This document shows positions 43,282-50,570 of a stretch of 63,845 nucleotides of DNA, piece by piece. The stretch covers positions 1-63,845 of the forward strand of contig JBJEHU010000002.1 in the NCBI GenBank assembly GCA_051876355.1, written 5' to 3'. Position numbers and translations under genes: made by a program. The stretch's first letter is position 1. The number at the start of each line of letters is the position of its first letter. The notes beneath the pieces were generated by a model, which searched no databases, was not told the origin of the DNA, and was given only the letters and a program-made list of their open reading frames with translations. This stretch comes from Olsenella_L sp051876355. GTDB lineage: Bacteria > Actinomycetota > Coriobacteriia > Coriobacteriales > Atopobiaceae.

Positions 43282-43764
43282 CTACAGGAGCGCCATGAGG
43301 TCCTTGCGGTCGTCGGTCGGAACCGGCTGCGTGATGACCTCGATGCCGAGGTCATGGATTGCCTTGATGGCGGCAATGTCATCCTCGGTGAGGTAGACGG
43401 AATCGGAGACCTTCTTCTTGCCGGAGATCGGGCTGTTGATGCGGCCGTAGTTTGCGACATCGAGCAGCGGCTTCTCGGAGATGCCCTTGAAGACGGCAAG
43501 GAGGTCGGCAGGATCGTTGGAGACAAGCAGGATGCGCAGTGCCTTGGAGCGCGGATCGTTGATGATGCCGATGGCCTTGGCAATCGGCAGGATGGCTGCC
43601 TTGACGCCGGCAGGTGCTGCCATCTTGAGCGCGCTGACCTGGACCTGGTTCTTTGCAATCGTGTCGGATGCGACGATGATGCGGTTCACATCGAGCTGCT
43701 TGCACCACTTCACCGCGACCTGTCCATGGATGAGACGGTCGTCGACACGTGCCATTACGATCAT
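43282..43764 (-). CDS. PTS mannose-family EIIB component
   Basis: 160 residues from ATG 43764 with AAAGGGG upstream. The start IVMARVDDRLIHGQV holds the phosphorylated His of EIIB-Man (LIHGQ). It takes phosphate from EIIA and passes it to the incoming sugar. An operator-like palindrome and then an IS1595-type element lie upstream, so this and all later genes may depend on a local promoter rather than on the EIIA promoter. Confidence 0.93.
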   Translation of the reverse strand: MIVMARVDDRLIHGQVAVKWCKQLDVNRIIVASDTIAKNQVQVSALKMAAPAGVKAAILPIAKAIGIINDPRSKALRILLVSNDPADLLAVFKGISEKPLLDVANYGRINSPISGKKKVSDSVYLTEDDIAAIKAIHDLGIEVITQPVPTDDRKDLMALL

Positions 43765-43807
43765 GGGATTCCCCTTTCCCTGTCGGCTTTCCAGCAACTG
43801 ACATGCT

Positions 43808-43823
43808 AGTAAACCTGTTTACT
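43808..43823. promoter_or_regulatory. operator-like site 3, upstream of EIIB
   Basis: AGTAAACCTGTTTACT: perfect 7-bp arms around CT, the best-formed member of the GTAAACCWGTT set. On the minus strand TATCAT (43829-43834), a possible -10, lies five bases before it, the same geometry as at the EIIA site. Confidence 0.6.
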
Positions 43824-43831
43824 TTCGAATG

Positions 43832-43839
43832 ATAAAAAA
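43832..43839. repeat. target-site duplication, left copy
   Basis: ATAAAAAA, repeated exactly at 45007-45014 on the other side of the element; 8 bp is the usual length for IS1595 elements. Confidence 0.9.
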
Positions 43840-45006
43840 TCTAACAGTCTAGATAACGGGTGAACCGGATGTGGCCATACGGCCATGGTCTGCTATGCTT
43901 CTGGCTGCCAAATAAAGCGTTTGCCATGGGATCTGCCGTCTGCTTTGTTTGGCGACAAGTCCCGGGCGGCAGGTCCCATGGCAGATGGGACAGCCGAATA
44001 TGAAGAACCGGGAGAACCCCTTCACGGAGCTGGTCGCCGCCCTTTCCGGCGGCGAGTTCGAGCTTCTTGTCCATGCCGTAGAAGAGCGGAAGTGCCGGGA
44101 TGCGGTCGGCGTGGGCACGCTCGCCGAGGCAGCGGAAAGATTCAGGCCGCATCCGAAATGCCCCAAGTGCGGGGATGCCCATCCCATGAAGGACTCGAGG
44201 ACCGCAGCGGGCATCCAGAGATGGAGATGCCCTGCGTGCGGGCGCAGATACAGCTCGCTCACCGGGACCGTCTTCGAGCATGCCCGCTACGAGCTGCCGA
44301 AATGGGTGTCGTTCATAGGACTCATGCGCTACAACGTCCCGCTGGACTGCATCGCAGAGGAGCTGGGCATCACCCACCAGACCGCCTGGGAGTGGCGGCA
44401 CAGGGTGTTCGCCACCGTGGACGGCTGCCAGGACAGGACCGTCCTCAGGGAGCGGGTCTGGATCGACGAGACATATATCGTGGACTCCGACCTCGCGCAT
44501 GGATACGGCCAGGCGAGGAAGCGCGGCCTCTCCTCGCAGCAGCTCTGCATAGCCGTCGGGATAGACGTCTTCAAGAACCCCTACGCCGTGGTCTGCGGGC
44601 ACGGGAAGCCCTCCACCAAGAGGATCAGGGAAGCCTTCGGCGGCCACATAGCGGAAGGCGCGACAGTCGTGCACGACAGGGAGCGCGCCCACAACGGAAT
44701 CATCAGGGATGCCGGCGCCGTCTCCGAATCATACAAGGCAGACGTGCGCGACCCTGAATACCTCGAGAGCATGGAGCTCGTGAACAGCCTCTGCTCCTGG
44801 CTGAAGAGGTACCTCTGGCGCTTCACCGGAATGTCCATGTCCAACATGCAGAGCTACCTCAACTGGTACGTCTACCTGTTCCGGGTCAACCAGGCCAAGG
44901 ACAGGTGGCCTGAGACTGCAAGGGTGGTCCGCCATATGATGATGTCCGATGCAACCTTCCGCAGCTCGACGTAGGTGCGCTGTCACCCGTTATCTAGACT
45001 GTTAGA
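43840..45006 (+). mobile_element. IS1595-family insertion sequence
   Basis: 1167 bp, bounded by perfect 24-bp terminal inverted repeats (43840-43863 and 44983-45006) that begin TCTAACAGTCTAGATAACGG. An 8-bp duplication flanks both ends and one intact transposase gene is inside, so the element looks complete and recently inserted. It separates EIIA from EIIB of the PTS operon and faces the opposite direction. Confidence 0.95.
43985..44974 (+). CDS. IS1595 (ISXO2-like) transposase
   Basis: 329 residues from ATG 43985; an in-frame TTG at 43949 or ATG at 44000 are alternatives, none with a clear ribosome site. An N-terminal zinc ribbon (CPKCGDAHPM, then CPACGRRY) is followed by the ISXO2-like DDE domain: Asp in VWIDETYI, Asp in VVHDRERAH, and the third position probably Asn in ELVNSLCSWLKRYLW, as is common in this family. 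It moves the element by cut-and-paste or replicative transfer. Confidence 0.93.
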   Translation: MGQPNMKNRENPFTELVAALSGGEFELLVHAVEERKCRDAVGVGTLAEAAERFRPHPKCPKCGDAHPMKDSRTAAGIQRWRCPACGRRYSSLTGTVFEHARYELPKWVSFIGLMRYNVPLDCIAEELGITHQTAWEWRHRVFATVDGCQDRTVLRERVWIDETYIVDSDLAHGYGQARKRGLSSQQLCIAVGIDVFKNPYAVVCGHGKPSTKRIREAFGGHIAEGATVVHDRERAHNGIIRDAGAVSESYKADVRDPEYLESMELVNSLCSWLKRYLWRFTGMSMSNMQSYLNWYVYLFRVNQAKDRWPETARVVRHMMMSDATFRSST

Positions 45007-45014
45007 ATAAAAAA
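45007..45014. repeat. target-site duplication, right copy
   Basis: ATAAAAAA, matching 43832-43839. Confidence 0.9.
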
Positions 45015-45027
45015 GCACGAACGAATA

Positions 45028-45453
45028 TCAGAAGAAGTCCTCTTCTGTGTCAGGTGCAGCATCGAGGGAAATCTCTACCCTCTTCGTCATTCCCGTCGCT
45101 TCGGCAACAGCTTCGTCGATGTCCTCATCGGTGAGCTCGCCGTCACGCGACTCGATTGCAAGGAGCAGCGGCAGGCTCAGGCCGGCAACGATCTTCACGT
45201 TCTTGAGGCCAGCAAGGTCTTCGAGGCACTGGTTGCAGACGCTTCCTCCCAGAAGATCTGCCAGAACGATGACCTGGTCATCGGCGTTGTCGAGCGCAAG
45301 TGCGCGGACCTTCTGTCCGAGCTCTGCGACGGAGCCATCCGGCGCAAGCCCGAAGGCGCAGCGCTCCTCGCTCTTGCCGCAGATCATGGTTGCAGCACCC
45401 AGCACGCCTTCTGCAAGGCCGTTGTGCGAGACAAGCACGATCTTTCTTCCCAT
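45028..45453 (-). CDS. PTS mannose-family EIIA component
   Basis: 141 residues from ATG 45453 with GGGGAGG upstream. KIVLVSHNGLAEGV carries the phosphorylated His of EIIA-Man, and VLADLLGGSVCNQ is the conserved second block. The C-terminus ends EEDFF. It is the promoter-proximal gene of the PTS operon, now cut off from EIIB by the insertion sequence. Whether enough read-through crosses the element, or the EIIB site has its own promoter, decides if the system still works. Confidence 0.93.
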   Translation of the reverse strand: MGRKIVLVSHNGLAEGVLGAATMICGKSEERCAFGLAPDGSVAELGQKVRALALDNADDQVIVLADLLGGSVCNQCLEDLAGLKNVKIVAGLSLPLLLAIESRDGELTDEDIDEAVAEATGMTKRVEISLDAAPDTEEDFF

Positions 45454-45764
45454 GCATCCTCCCCGATGCCGGAGCGATTCGTCCTGCTCCGCAAACTCTT
45501 TGGTGAACTGGTTTACCCGTAGTGTATAGCACTGGAAGCAGAAGACCTTCAAGAATTTCAAGAGACGGTTAGATTTGCCGTTTATCCGCCTAAACAGACC
45601 GTTTACCGAGCCTGCTAAGCGCTATTATGTAGATGTAACGTTCACTATGCGTACGTTACCAATCCATTTGAATCTAAACTGTTTTGCTATGGCGGCGCCT
45701 TCTGAAGCCCGCTGCCAGAGGCAGGTGGAAGCACCGCACACAGCCCTTCTCCTTATGAAAAAGC
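45454..45764. promoter_or_regulatory. EIIA promoter region
   Basis: On the minus strand, TTGAAG (45547-45552) and TATACA (45523-45528) with an 18-base spacer form a plausible promoter. The operator-like site at 45502 lies directly downstream. A separate inverted repeat, GTAACGT (45635-45641) with ACGTTAC (45653-45659), and a half-site CCGTTTACCG near 45599 lie upstream. No gene is seen here. Confidence 0.5.
45502..45517. promoter_or_regulatory. operator-like site 4, EIIA promoter
   Basis: GGTGAACTGGTTTACC, reverse complement GGTAAACCAGTTCACC: arms differ by one base. It starts five bases after the -10 box, a position suited to repression. Confidence 0.55.
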
Positions 45765-45786
45765 GGGCAGCCCCGAAGAGCCGCCC
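45765..45786 (-). terminator. intrinsic terminator with UUCG loop
   Basis: On the minus strand GGGCGGCTC-TTCG-GGGCTGCCC is followed by GCTTTTT. It lies after the displaced preA 3' fragment and looks fully functional. Confidence 0.88.
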
Positions 45787-45820
45787 TCATCTGAGACAGG
45801 CATCTACATGTCTTGCTGAG

Positions 45821-45952
45821 CTATCTGACCTTCTTGCCTGCAGGATCTCCTGCAAAGCCGGGCTTGATCACGATGTCGCCCTTGGAGATGGCATCGACCG
45901 GGCAGATAGTACAGCAGGTCAAGCTTATGCATGCTTGGTCTTTGCATTTCAT
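45821..45952 (-). pseudogene. displaced 3' fragment of preA
   Basis: Positions 45841-45906 match 47018-47083, inside the 3' end of intact preA, at 65 of 66 bases. The frame encodes CPVDAISKGDIVIKPGFAGD and a slightly different tail ending KKVR and a stop. Before the match the sequence diverges. An in-frame ATG at 45952 would give 43 residues with five Cys, but these do not keep the CxxCxxCxxxCP spacing of a 4Fe-4S site. Best read as a leftover preA 3' end separated from preA by the toxin-antitoxin genes. Confidence 0.75.
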
Positions 45953-45959
45953 GATGGCT

Positions 45960-46151
45960 TTAACTTAATCGTTCAGAGCAAGCCTTGCAGCCACAGCTAT
46001 CTTCATAGCCTCGTTCCACGCTCAGACATGTGCTCTGTCGTTCTCGGATCAGCCCACAATCTTCCGGAAAGTTCTCATCGCTCTGCTGTCTGCCATAAGA
46101 TTGCAGCTCGATGCCCAATGCGTCTTCCTGTTCGATATCAGCGGATGTCAT
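45960..46151 (-). CDS. possible small gene overlapping the toxin stop
   Basis: 63 residues. The ATG at 46151 lies inside the end of the YoeB-like gene (14-base overlap). It is polar and contains CGCKAC near the end. No family is recognised and no independent ribosome site is visible, so it may be chance or a decayed reading frame. Confidence 0.25.
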   Translation of the reverse strand: MTSADIEQEDALGIELQSYGRQQSDENFPEDCGLIRERQSTCLSVERGYEDSCGCKACSERLS

Positions 46152-46434
46152 CGTAATGCGTCCACATTCTGATGACTTTCACGATGCCTTCGTAGACAAC
46201 ACCATTCTTCTGGATTGCCCCAGGCGTCACCTGGTACACGAATCTGTGCTGCAGATTGATTCGTCGAGAATACAATCCGGCCAAGCTGCCAACAAGAGCT
46301 TCATATGACGGCGGCTTTCCAAATGGATCATCTCTCACCACTTCGACAAGCTGCTTTGCCTTGTTGGCTAGTCCTGCAGACTTCAGCTTCGAGGCATCTT
46401 TCGCTGCTTGCTTGATGAACTCTACATACCACAT
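46138..46434 (-). CDS. Txe/YoeB family toxin
   Basis: 98 residues from ATG 46434, two bases after the antitoxin stop. LYSRRINLQHRFVYQV and VKVIRMWTHYD match the YoeB/Txe RNase core, with the catalytic Arg/His/Tyr set at the expected places. The toxin cuts mRNA on the ribosome when its antitoxin is degraded. It is somewhat longer than E. coli YoeB (84) because of an insert before the last strand. Confidence 0.9.
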   Translation of the reverse strand: MWYVEFIKQAAKDASKLKSAGLANKAKQLVEVVRDDPFGKPPSYEALVGSLAGLYSRRINLQHRFVYQVTPGAIQKNGVVYEGIVKVIRMWTHYDDIR

Positions 46435-46436
46435 GA

Positions 46437-46688
46437 CTACCAATCCAGTTCGGATTCAGGTACGCATTCGCTGTCCGGTTCGTTCATGCCAGCAATAAGC
46501 GATTCCGCCATGCCAGGTATCTCCATGAGGCGAAGCGTCTCCTCAATTGAGGCCCACTCATCCTCTCCGATGAGCACAGCGCCCTTTCCGCGATTGTTCG
46601 TTATTGCTACCGGCACACAATCCTCATTCGTCTGAGCGATGACCTTGTAAAGGTTCTTTCTCAACGCTGTAGCGCTTATGGAAGTCAT
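46437..46688 (-). CDS. Phd/YefM family antitoxin
   Basis: 83 residues, GGAGGAGG before the ATG. MTSISATALRKNLYKVIAQ is the YefM/Phd DNA-binding start and the acidic C-terminus would wrap the toxin. It is the first gene of the pair, as is usual, and should repress its own promoter with the toxin as co-repressor. Confidence 0.9.
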   Translation of the reverse strand: MTSISATALRKNLYKVIAQTNEDCVPVAITNNRGKGAVLIGEDEWASIEETLRLMEIPGMAESLIAGMNEPDSECVPESELDW

Positions 46689-46707
46689 GTTTGCCTCCTC
46701 CGATTAA

Positions 46708-46729
46708 TTACGTACGCTTTTACGTACGC
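46708..46729. promoter_or_regulatory. toxin-antitoxin operator, two direct repeats
   Basis: TTACGTACGC occurs at 46708-46717 and 46720-46729, 12 bases apart; each holds the palindrome TACGTA. They lie 20-40 bases upstream of the antitoxin start, as expected for autoregulation. The rest of the stretch to 46935 shows nothing else. Confidence 0.7.
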
Positions 46730-46935
46730 AATATTCTACCCCTTAGAGCGTTGGGCAATCACGCTGCACGTCCTCTACTATAAAGAAAGGCGCGGCTTCA
46801 TAGTGCAGGTGTCCTCGCAACGCCTGTCACCGCCGCGCATCGAAAGCTTGAGCTGAAGCCAGAAATTATGCGGGCACCGGTGAGTCAACTAGCCACACCC
46901 CATCTCCCGCTGCGCTTCACATATGTCAAGTAATT

Positions 46936-46964
46936 GGGGCAGCCTCCGTACAGGAAGCCGCCCC
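46936..46964 (-). terminator. terminator after preA
   Basis: Arms GGGGCAGCCTCC (46936-46947) and GGAAGCCGCCCC (46953-46964) pair with two mismatches. Confidence 0.6.
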
Positions 46965-46997
46965 TGTCTCGCAGTGGTTACGGGGACCACATCCAGA

Positions 46998-48236
46998 TTA
47001 CCGCACGCTCTTTTCGGCAGGATCTCCTGCAAAGCCGGGCTTAATCACGATGTCGCCCTTGGAGATGGCATCGACCGGGCAGACAAGCGCGCAGAGATGG
47101 CAGCCAACGCAGCGGTCGCGGTCAAGCACGGGGCGCCTCTTCTCCTCATCCCAGGAGAGTGCCTGATGCGCGCCATCGAAGCAGGACACATAGCAGCGGC
47201 CACAGCCCACGCACTTCTCCTCATCGAAGGCAGGATAGACCTTGTAGCTGCGGTCGAGCTGCTCTGCCGGCACCATGTTCTTGGATGCCAGGCCGACAAG
47301 GTCCTCGAGATGATCAACACCCTGCTCCTCCATATACCAGGAAAGGCCATCTGTGAGATCGTCGATGATGCGGTAGCCATATTCCATGATTGCCGTGCAA
47401 ATCTGGAGGTTGCGGGCACCAAGCAGGATGTATTCTGCTGCATCCTGCCAGGTCTCGATGCCGCCGATGCCGGAGATCTCGACATCCGGAATGCGCTGGA
47501 AGAGCTCGTTCACGAAGCGCAGGCCGATGGGCTTCACAGCCTTGCCCGAGTAGCCCGAGACCGACGACTTCCCGTCGATCATCGGCATGCCCACCATATT
47601 GCCGAGGTCGACATGCACAATCGACTTCACGGTATTGATGGCAGAGATGCCGGAGGCTCCGCCCTCGAGCGCTGCCTCGGCTGACGGAACCATATCCGTG
47701 ATGTTCGGCGTCATCTTCGCGACGATCGGAAGGTCGGTCCCCTTCTTTGCAGCAGCGACATACTTCCTGCAGAGCTCGGGGTTTGCACCCACATCCGAAC
47801 CCATCGCATGGCTTGTCATCTGCGGGCAGGAGAAGTTGAGCTCGAGCATGTCGGCGCCGGCCTCGGTCACACGTTTCGCAAGCTCGGTCCAGTCAGCCTC
47901 GGTCGGTCCCATGATCGAGGCGATGAGCACCTTGTCCGGGAATTCCTTCTTGAGCCGTGCCATATCCCTCATCGAATCCTCGAAGGGACGCTCGGAGGTC
48001 TGCTCCATGTTCTTGAAGCCGACGAAGTCCGTACCCTCCTTCGAGAGCGCATCGAAGCGCGGAGAGACCTCGTTGATCACAAAGGAGGCAGGAGCGACGG
48101 ACTTGAAGTAGACGCCGCCCCAGCCTGCTTCATAGGCCTTGCGGCACATCTCGTAGCAGTTGCCGACCGGAGACGATGCGAGGCAGAACGGATTGTCGAA
48201 GTGAACGCCACAGAAATCGATGGAAAGGTCCTTCAT
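46998..48236 (-). CDS. preA: NAD-dependent dihydropyrimidine dehydrogenase subunit PreA
   Basis: 412 residues from ATG 48236, GGAGAGG upstream. An FMN-binding TIM barrel of dihydroorotate-dehydrogenase type (NPFCLASSPVGN, ELNFSCPQM with the catalytic Cys, GIGGIETWQDA) is followed by two 4Fe-4S motifs (CVGCGRCYVSC, CVGCHLCALVCP). With PreT it reduces uracil and thymine, or works in reverse, using NADH. It starts two bases after the PreT stop boundary. Its 3' end is partly duplicated 1.2 kb downstream. Confidence 0.93.
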   Translation of the reverse strand: MKDLSIDFCGVHFDNPFCLASSPVGNCYEMCRKAYEAGWGGVYFKSVAPASFVINEVSPRFDALSKEGTDFVGFKNMEQTSERPFEDSMRDMARLKKEFPDKVLIASIMGPTEADWTELAKRVTEAGADMLELNFSCPQMTSHAMGSDVGANPELCRKYVAAAKKGTDLPIVAKMTPNITDMVPSAEAALEGGASGISAINTVKSIVHVDLGNMVGMPMIDGKSSVSGYSGKAVKPIGLRFVNELFQRIPDVEISGIGGIETWQDAAEYILLGARNLQICTAIMEYGYRIIDDLTDGLSWYMEEQGVDHLEDLVGLASKNMVPAEQLDRSYKVYPAFDEEKCVGCGRCYVSCFDGAHQALSWDEEKRRPVLDRDRCVGCHLCALVCPVDAISKGDIVIKPGFAGDPAEKSVR

Positions 48237-48238
48237 CG

Positions 48239-49471
48239 CTACCTCTCCTCCTTTCCGAGATAGGCATCGATGGCAGCAGCCGCTTCCTTCGCACGCTTCA
48301 CCGAAGCCACGACCGTCTTGTCGCCTGCCACGATGTCGCCCGTGACGAAGAGCTTGGAATCGGAAGTTGCATAGCCCTCTGCATCGGCTGCAAGGTCGAG
48401 TCCGAGGCCTTCTGTATCCGCTTTCTGGCCGACAGCGAGAACGATGAGATCGGCCGTGCACGTAAAGGTCGCTTCCGCCTCCCGGTGATGGAACGTCACG
48501 GTATGGCCTTCCACCTTCTCGGGCGCATAGCCATCAATGATGGTGACACCGGCTTCCTGGGCAGCGGAAAGCTCGGACTTCGATGCCCTGAACGCCGTCA
48601 GGAACTTGCGGCAGACGACCGTCACATACGGCACGCCTGCCTTCTTGGCAGAGGTCGCTGCATCCATAGCGGAATCGCCGCCGCCGATCACAAGGACGCT
48701 CTTCGGAAGCTTGAGCGCACCTTTCGCATCCTTCACGCGGTGCAGGAAGGAGACCGCCGTCTCTGCTGCATCGTTTCCTTCGAAGAGGCTGAGCATTTTC
48801 GGCTCGGAGTAGCCGATAGCAAGAAGCACCGCATCATGCGTCTTCTCGAGCTCGGCAAGCGCGATATCGCGTCCTACCTTCTGGCCGAGGTGGAACTCGA
48901 CACCCATGCGCTCGATGCGTGCGACCTCGCGGTCCACGATGCTCATGGGAAGACGGTACTCCGGAATGCCGTAGCGGAGCACACCGCCGGCCTTTTCTGC
49001 CTCTTCGAAGATCTCGACCTCATAGCCAAGCTTCCTGAGCGATGCTGCTGCCTGGAGGCCTGCAGGGCCCGAACCGACGATAGCAACAGATTTGCCGTTC
49101 GGCTCCCCTGACTTGAGCAGCTCGAGCCCGAGCGCATCCTCCATGTCTGTCACATAGCGCTGGATGCCGCCGATATCGATAGGCCTGTCAATGCCGGTAC
49201 GGGAGCAGGCAAGCTCGCAGTAGCGCTCCGTCGGGCAAACGCGCGCGCAGATGCCGCCAAGCGCATTGTTCTCGCGTATCGTGCGGGCAGCGCCCTTCAC
49301 GTTCCTGAAGCGCACACTCCTGATGAAGCGGGCAGGATCGGTGCCTGCCGGGCAGCCCTTCGAGCATGGTGCGTCATAGCAGAGCAGGCACCGTGCCGCC
49401 TCCTCGGCTACCGTCTGGGAGCTGTAGGTCTGGCCCAGCTCCTCGCAATATGGATTGGCCATACGTTCCAT
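48239..49471 (-). CDS. preT: NAD-dependent dihydropyrimidine dehydrogenase subunit PreT
   Basis: 410 residues from ATG 49471, just after AGGAGAGGG; ATG 49462 is possible. An N-terminal Cys-rich 4Fe-4S region (CLLCYDAPCSKGCP, CARVCPTERYCELAC) precedes FAD (GSGPAGLQAA) and NAD(P) (GGGDSAMDAA) motifs, as in the GltD-like family. It passes electrons from NADH to PreA. GltD-type glutamate synthase small subunit is ruled less likely by the neighbouring PreA. Confidence 0.92.
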   Translation of the reverse strand: MERMANPYCEELGQTYSSQTVAEEAARCLLCYDAPCSKGCPAGTDPARFIRSVRFRNVKGAARTIRENNALGGICARVCPTERYCELACSRTGIDRPIDIGGIQRYVTDMEDALGLELLKSGEPNGKSVAIVGSGPAGLQAAASLRKLGYEVEIFEEAEKAGGVLRYGIPEYRLPMSIVDREVARIERMGVEFHLGQKVGRDIALAELEKTHDAVLLAIGYSEPKMLSLFEGNDAAETAVSFLHRVKDAKGALKLPKSVLVIGGGDSAMDAATSAKKAGVPYVTVVCRKFLTAFRASKSELSAAQEAGVTIIDGYAPEKVEGHTVTFHHREAEATFTCTADLIVLAVGQKADTEGLGLDLAADAEGYATSDSKLFVTGDIVAGDKTVVASVKRAKEAAAAIDAYLGKEER

Positions 49472-49853
49472 CCCTCTCCTATGTTCCAAGGTCAGATGCC
49501 GGCTGCACCGTCCTTTGATCTGAGAGCAGTGCCCCCATTGCCGGCACTCTCACCATAGGCTCCATTCAGCCGGCTTTGAGATTTCGTCTGCCAGCGGCAT
49601 CATCGTGTCTCCGCTGCTCTGCGCCGCTGGTTGTACAGGCATTTCTGGTCATTTCAGCAACCGAAGGCCATGCTGTATCCTGCAGGGCATGTCATCTGAC
49701 CTGCGCATCTTCAGACAAGCAAACCGATATCTCTCAGGCAGCATCCCGCTCTCAACTGCTTGAGTTGCAATGTTTCCAATCCGTGAACGGCAGTGCCCGC
49801 AGAGGTCTCTGCTATCCTCAGAACGACTCATGCCATGTCCGAGAAAGGATGCT
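49472..49853. other. divergent intergenic region
   Basis: 382 bases between preT and an acetyltransferase gene. I see only a weak inverted repeat (AGTGCC/GGCACT around 49540) and no gene; promoters for both neighbours must lie here, but none is clear by eye. Confidence 0.4.
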
Positions 49854-50435
49854 ATGGATACCGTATCTATCCCAAAGAAGCTTCCCCGCATGTGGAAGCA
49901 CGAAGGATATGTCCTCAGAAGCACGAGAGCAGAAGACGTGGATGCCTACTGGGAGGCAGGTTTTGTCCATACAGACCCCGAGGTCGACCGTCTGACCGCG
50001 ACACGCGAGACGTTCACGGAGGAACAGGTGAAGTCCTTCTTCATGAACTGTCTGCCCGACCCGGACCGGAGGGATTTCCTCATCTGTACCTCTGATGGCA
50101 CGATCCTGGGCGAGGCAGTCGTGAACGAGATCGACTGGTTCCTGCGCTCTGCGAACTTCCGCATTGCGCTCTTCTCCACCACGTCCTGCGGCCACGGCAT
50201 AGGATCTTGGGTCGTCTCCTGCATACGCGACTATGCATTCCAGGAGCTTGGCCTCCACCGTCTCTCGCTTGATGTGCTCTCCTGCAATCCGCGCGCAAAG
50301 CATGTCTACGAGAAGGCAGGCTTCAAGACAGAAGGCATCCTGCGCGATGCCGAATGGGACGGCGAAGGCTACTGCGACGATATCCTCATGGCCATCCTCG
50401 AAGATGAATGGCGCAGGCTCGTCCAGGACCGCTAG
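49854..50435 (+). CDS. GNAT acetyltransferase, RimJ/RimL type
   Basis: 193 residues from ATG 49854, AAAGGA upstream. GYVLRSTRAEDVDAYWEAG opens the fold; SCGHGIGSWVVSCIRDYAF is the acetyl-CoA loop and helix, and HRLSLDVLSCNPRAKHVYEKAGFKTEG in two parts is the typical end. RimJ/L relatives acetylate N-terminal amino groups of proteins or small amines. Single-gene unit with a terminator; substrate unknown. Confidence 0.9.
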   Translation: MDTVSIPKKLPRMWKHEGYVLRSTRAEDVDAYWEAGFVHTDPEVDRLTATRETFTEEQVKSFFMNCLPDPDRRDFLICTSDGTILGEAVVNEIDWFLRSANFRIALFSTTSCGHGIGSWVVSCIRDYAFQELGLHRLSLDVLSCNPRAKHVYEKAGFKTEGILRDAEWDGEGYCDDILMAILEDEWRRLVQDR

Positions 50436-50443
50436 ACAGCAAT

Positions 50444-50477
50444 GCAGCCAGAAGCCCGCACAATAGCTTCTGGCTGC
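50444..50477 (+). terminator. terminator after the acetyltransferase
   Basis: Perfect 12-bp arms GCAGCCAGAAGC (50444-50455) and GCTTCTGGCTGC (50466-50477). Confidence 0.82.
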
Positions 50478-50570
50478 AAGGGAAAGGAGACGCGCATCCT
50501 TCGAGCTCGCCTCTTCCTGCCGGGAATTGCATGTGATGGGATTCAACAGGAAGCGGTCTGACTGGAGCTC

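Noticed and set aside
45575..46156. 193-residue open frame on the plus strand
   Set aside because: It runs antisense through the displaced preA fragment and a terminator and has no ribosome site or protein-like motif.
46923..47684. 253-residue open frame opposite the end of preA
   Set aside because: Complementary shadow of the ferredoxin part of PreA; its similarity to the frame at 45.8 kb only reflects the duplicated preA 3' end.
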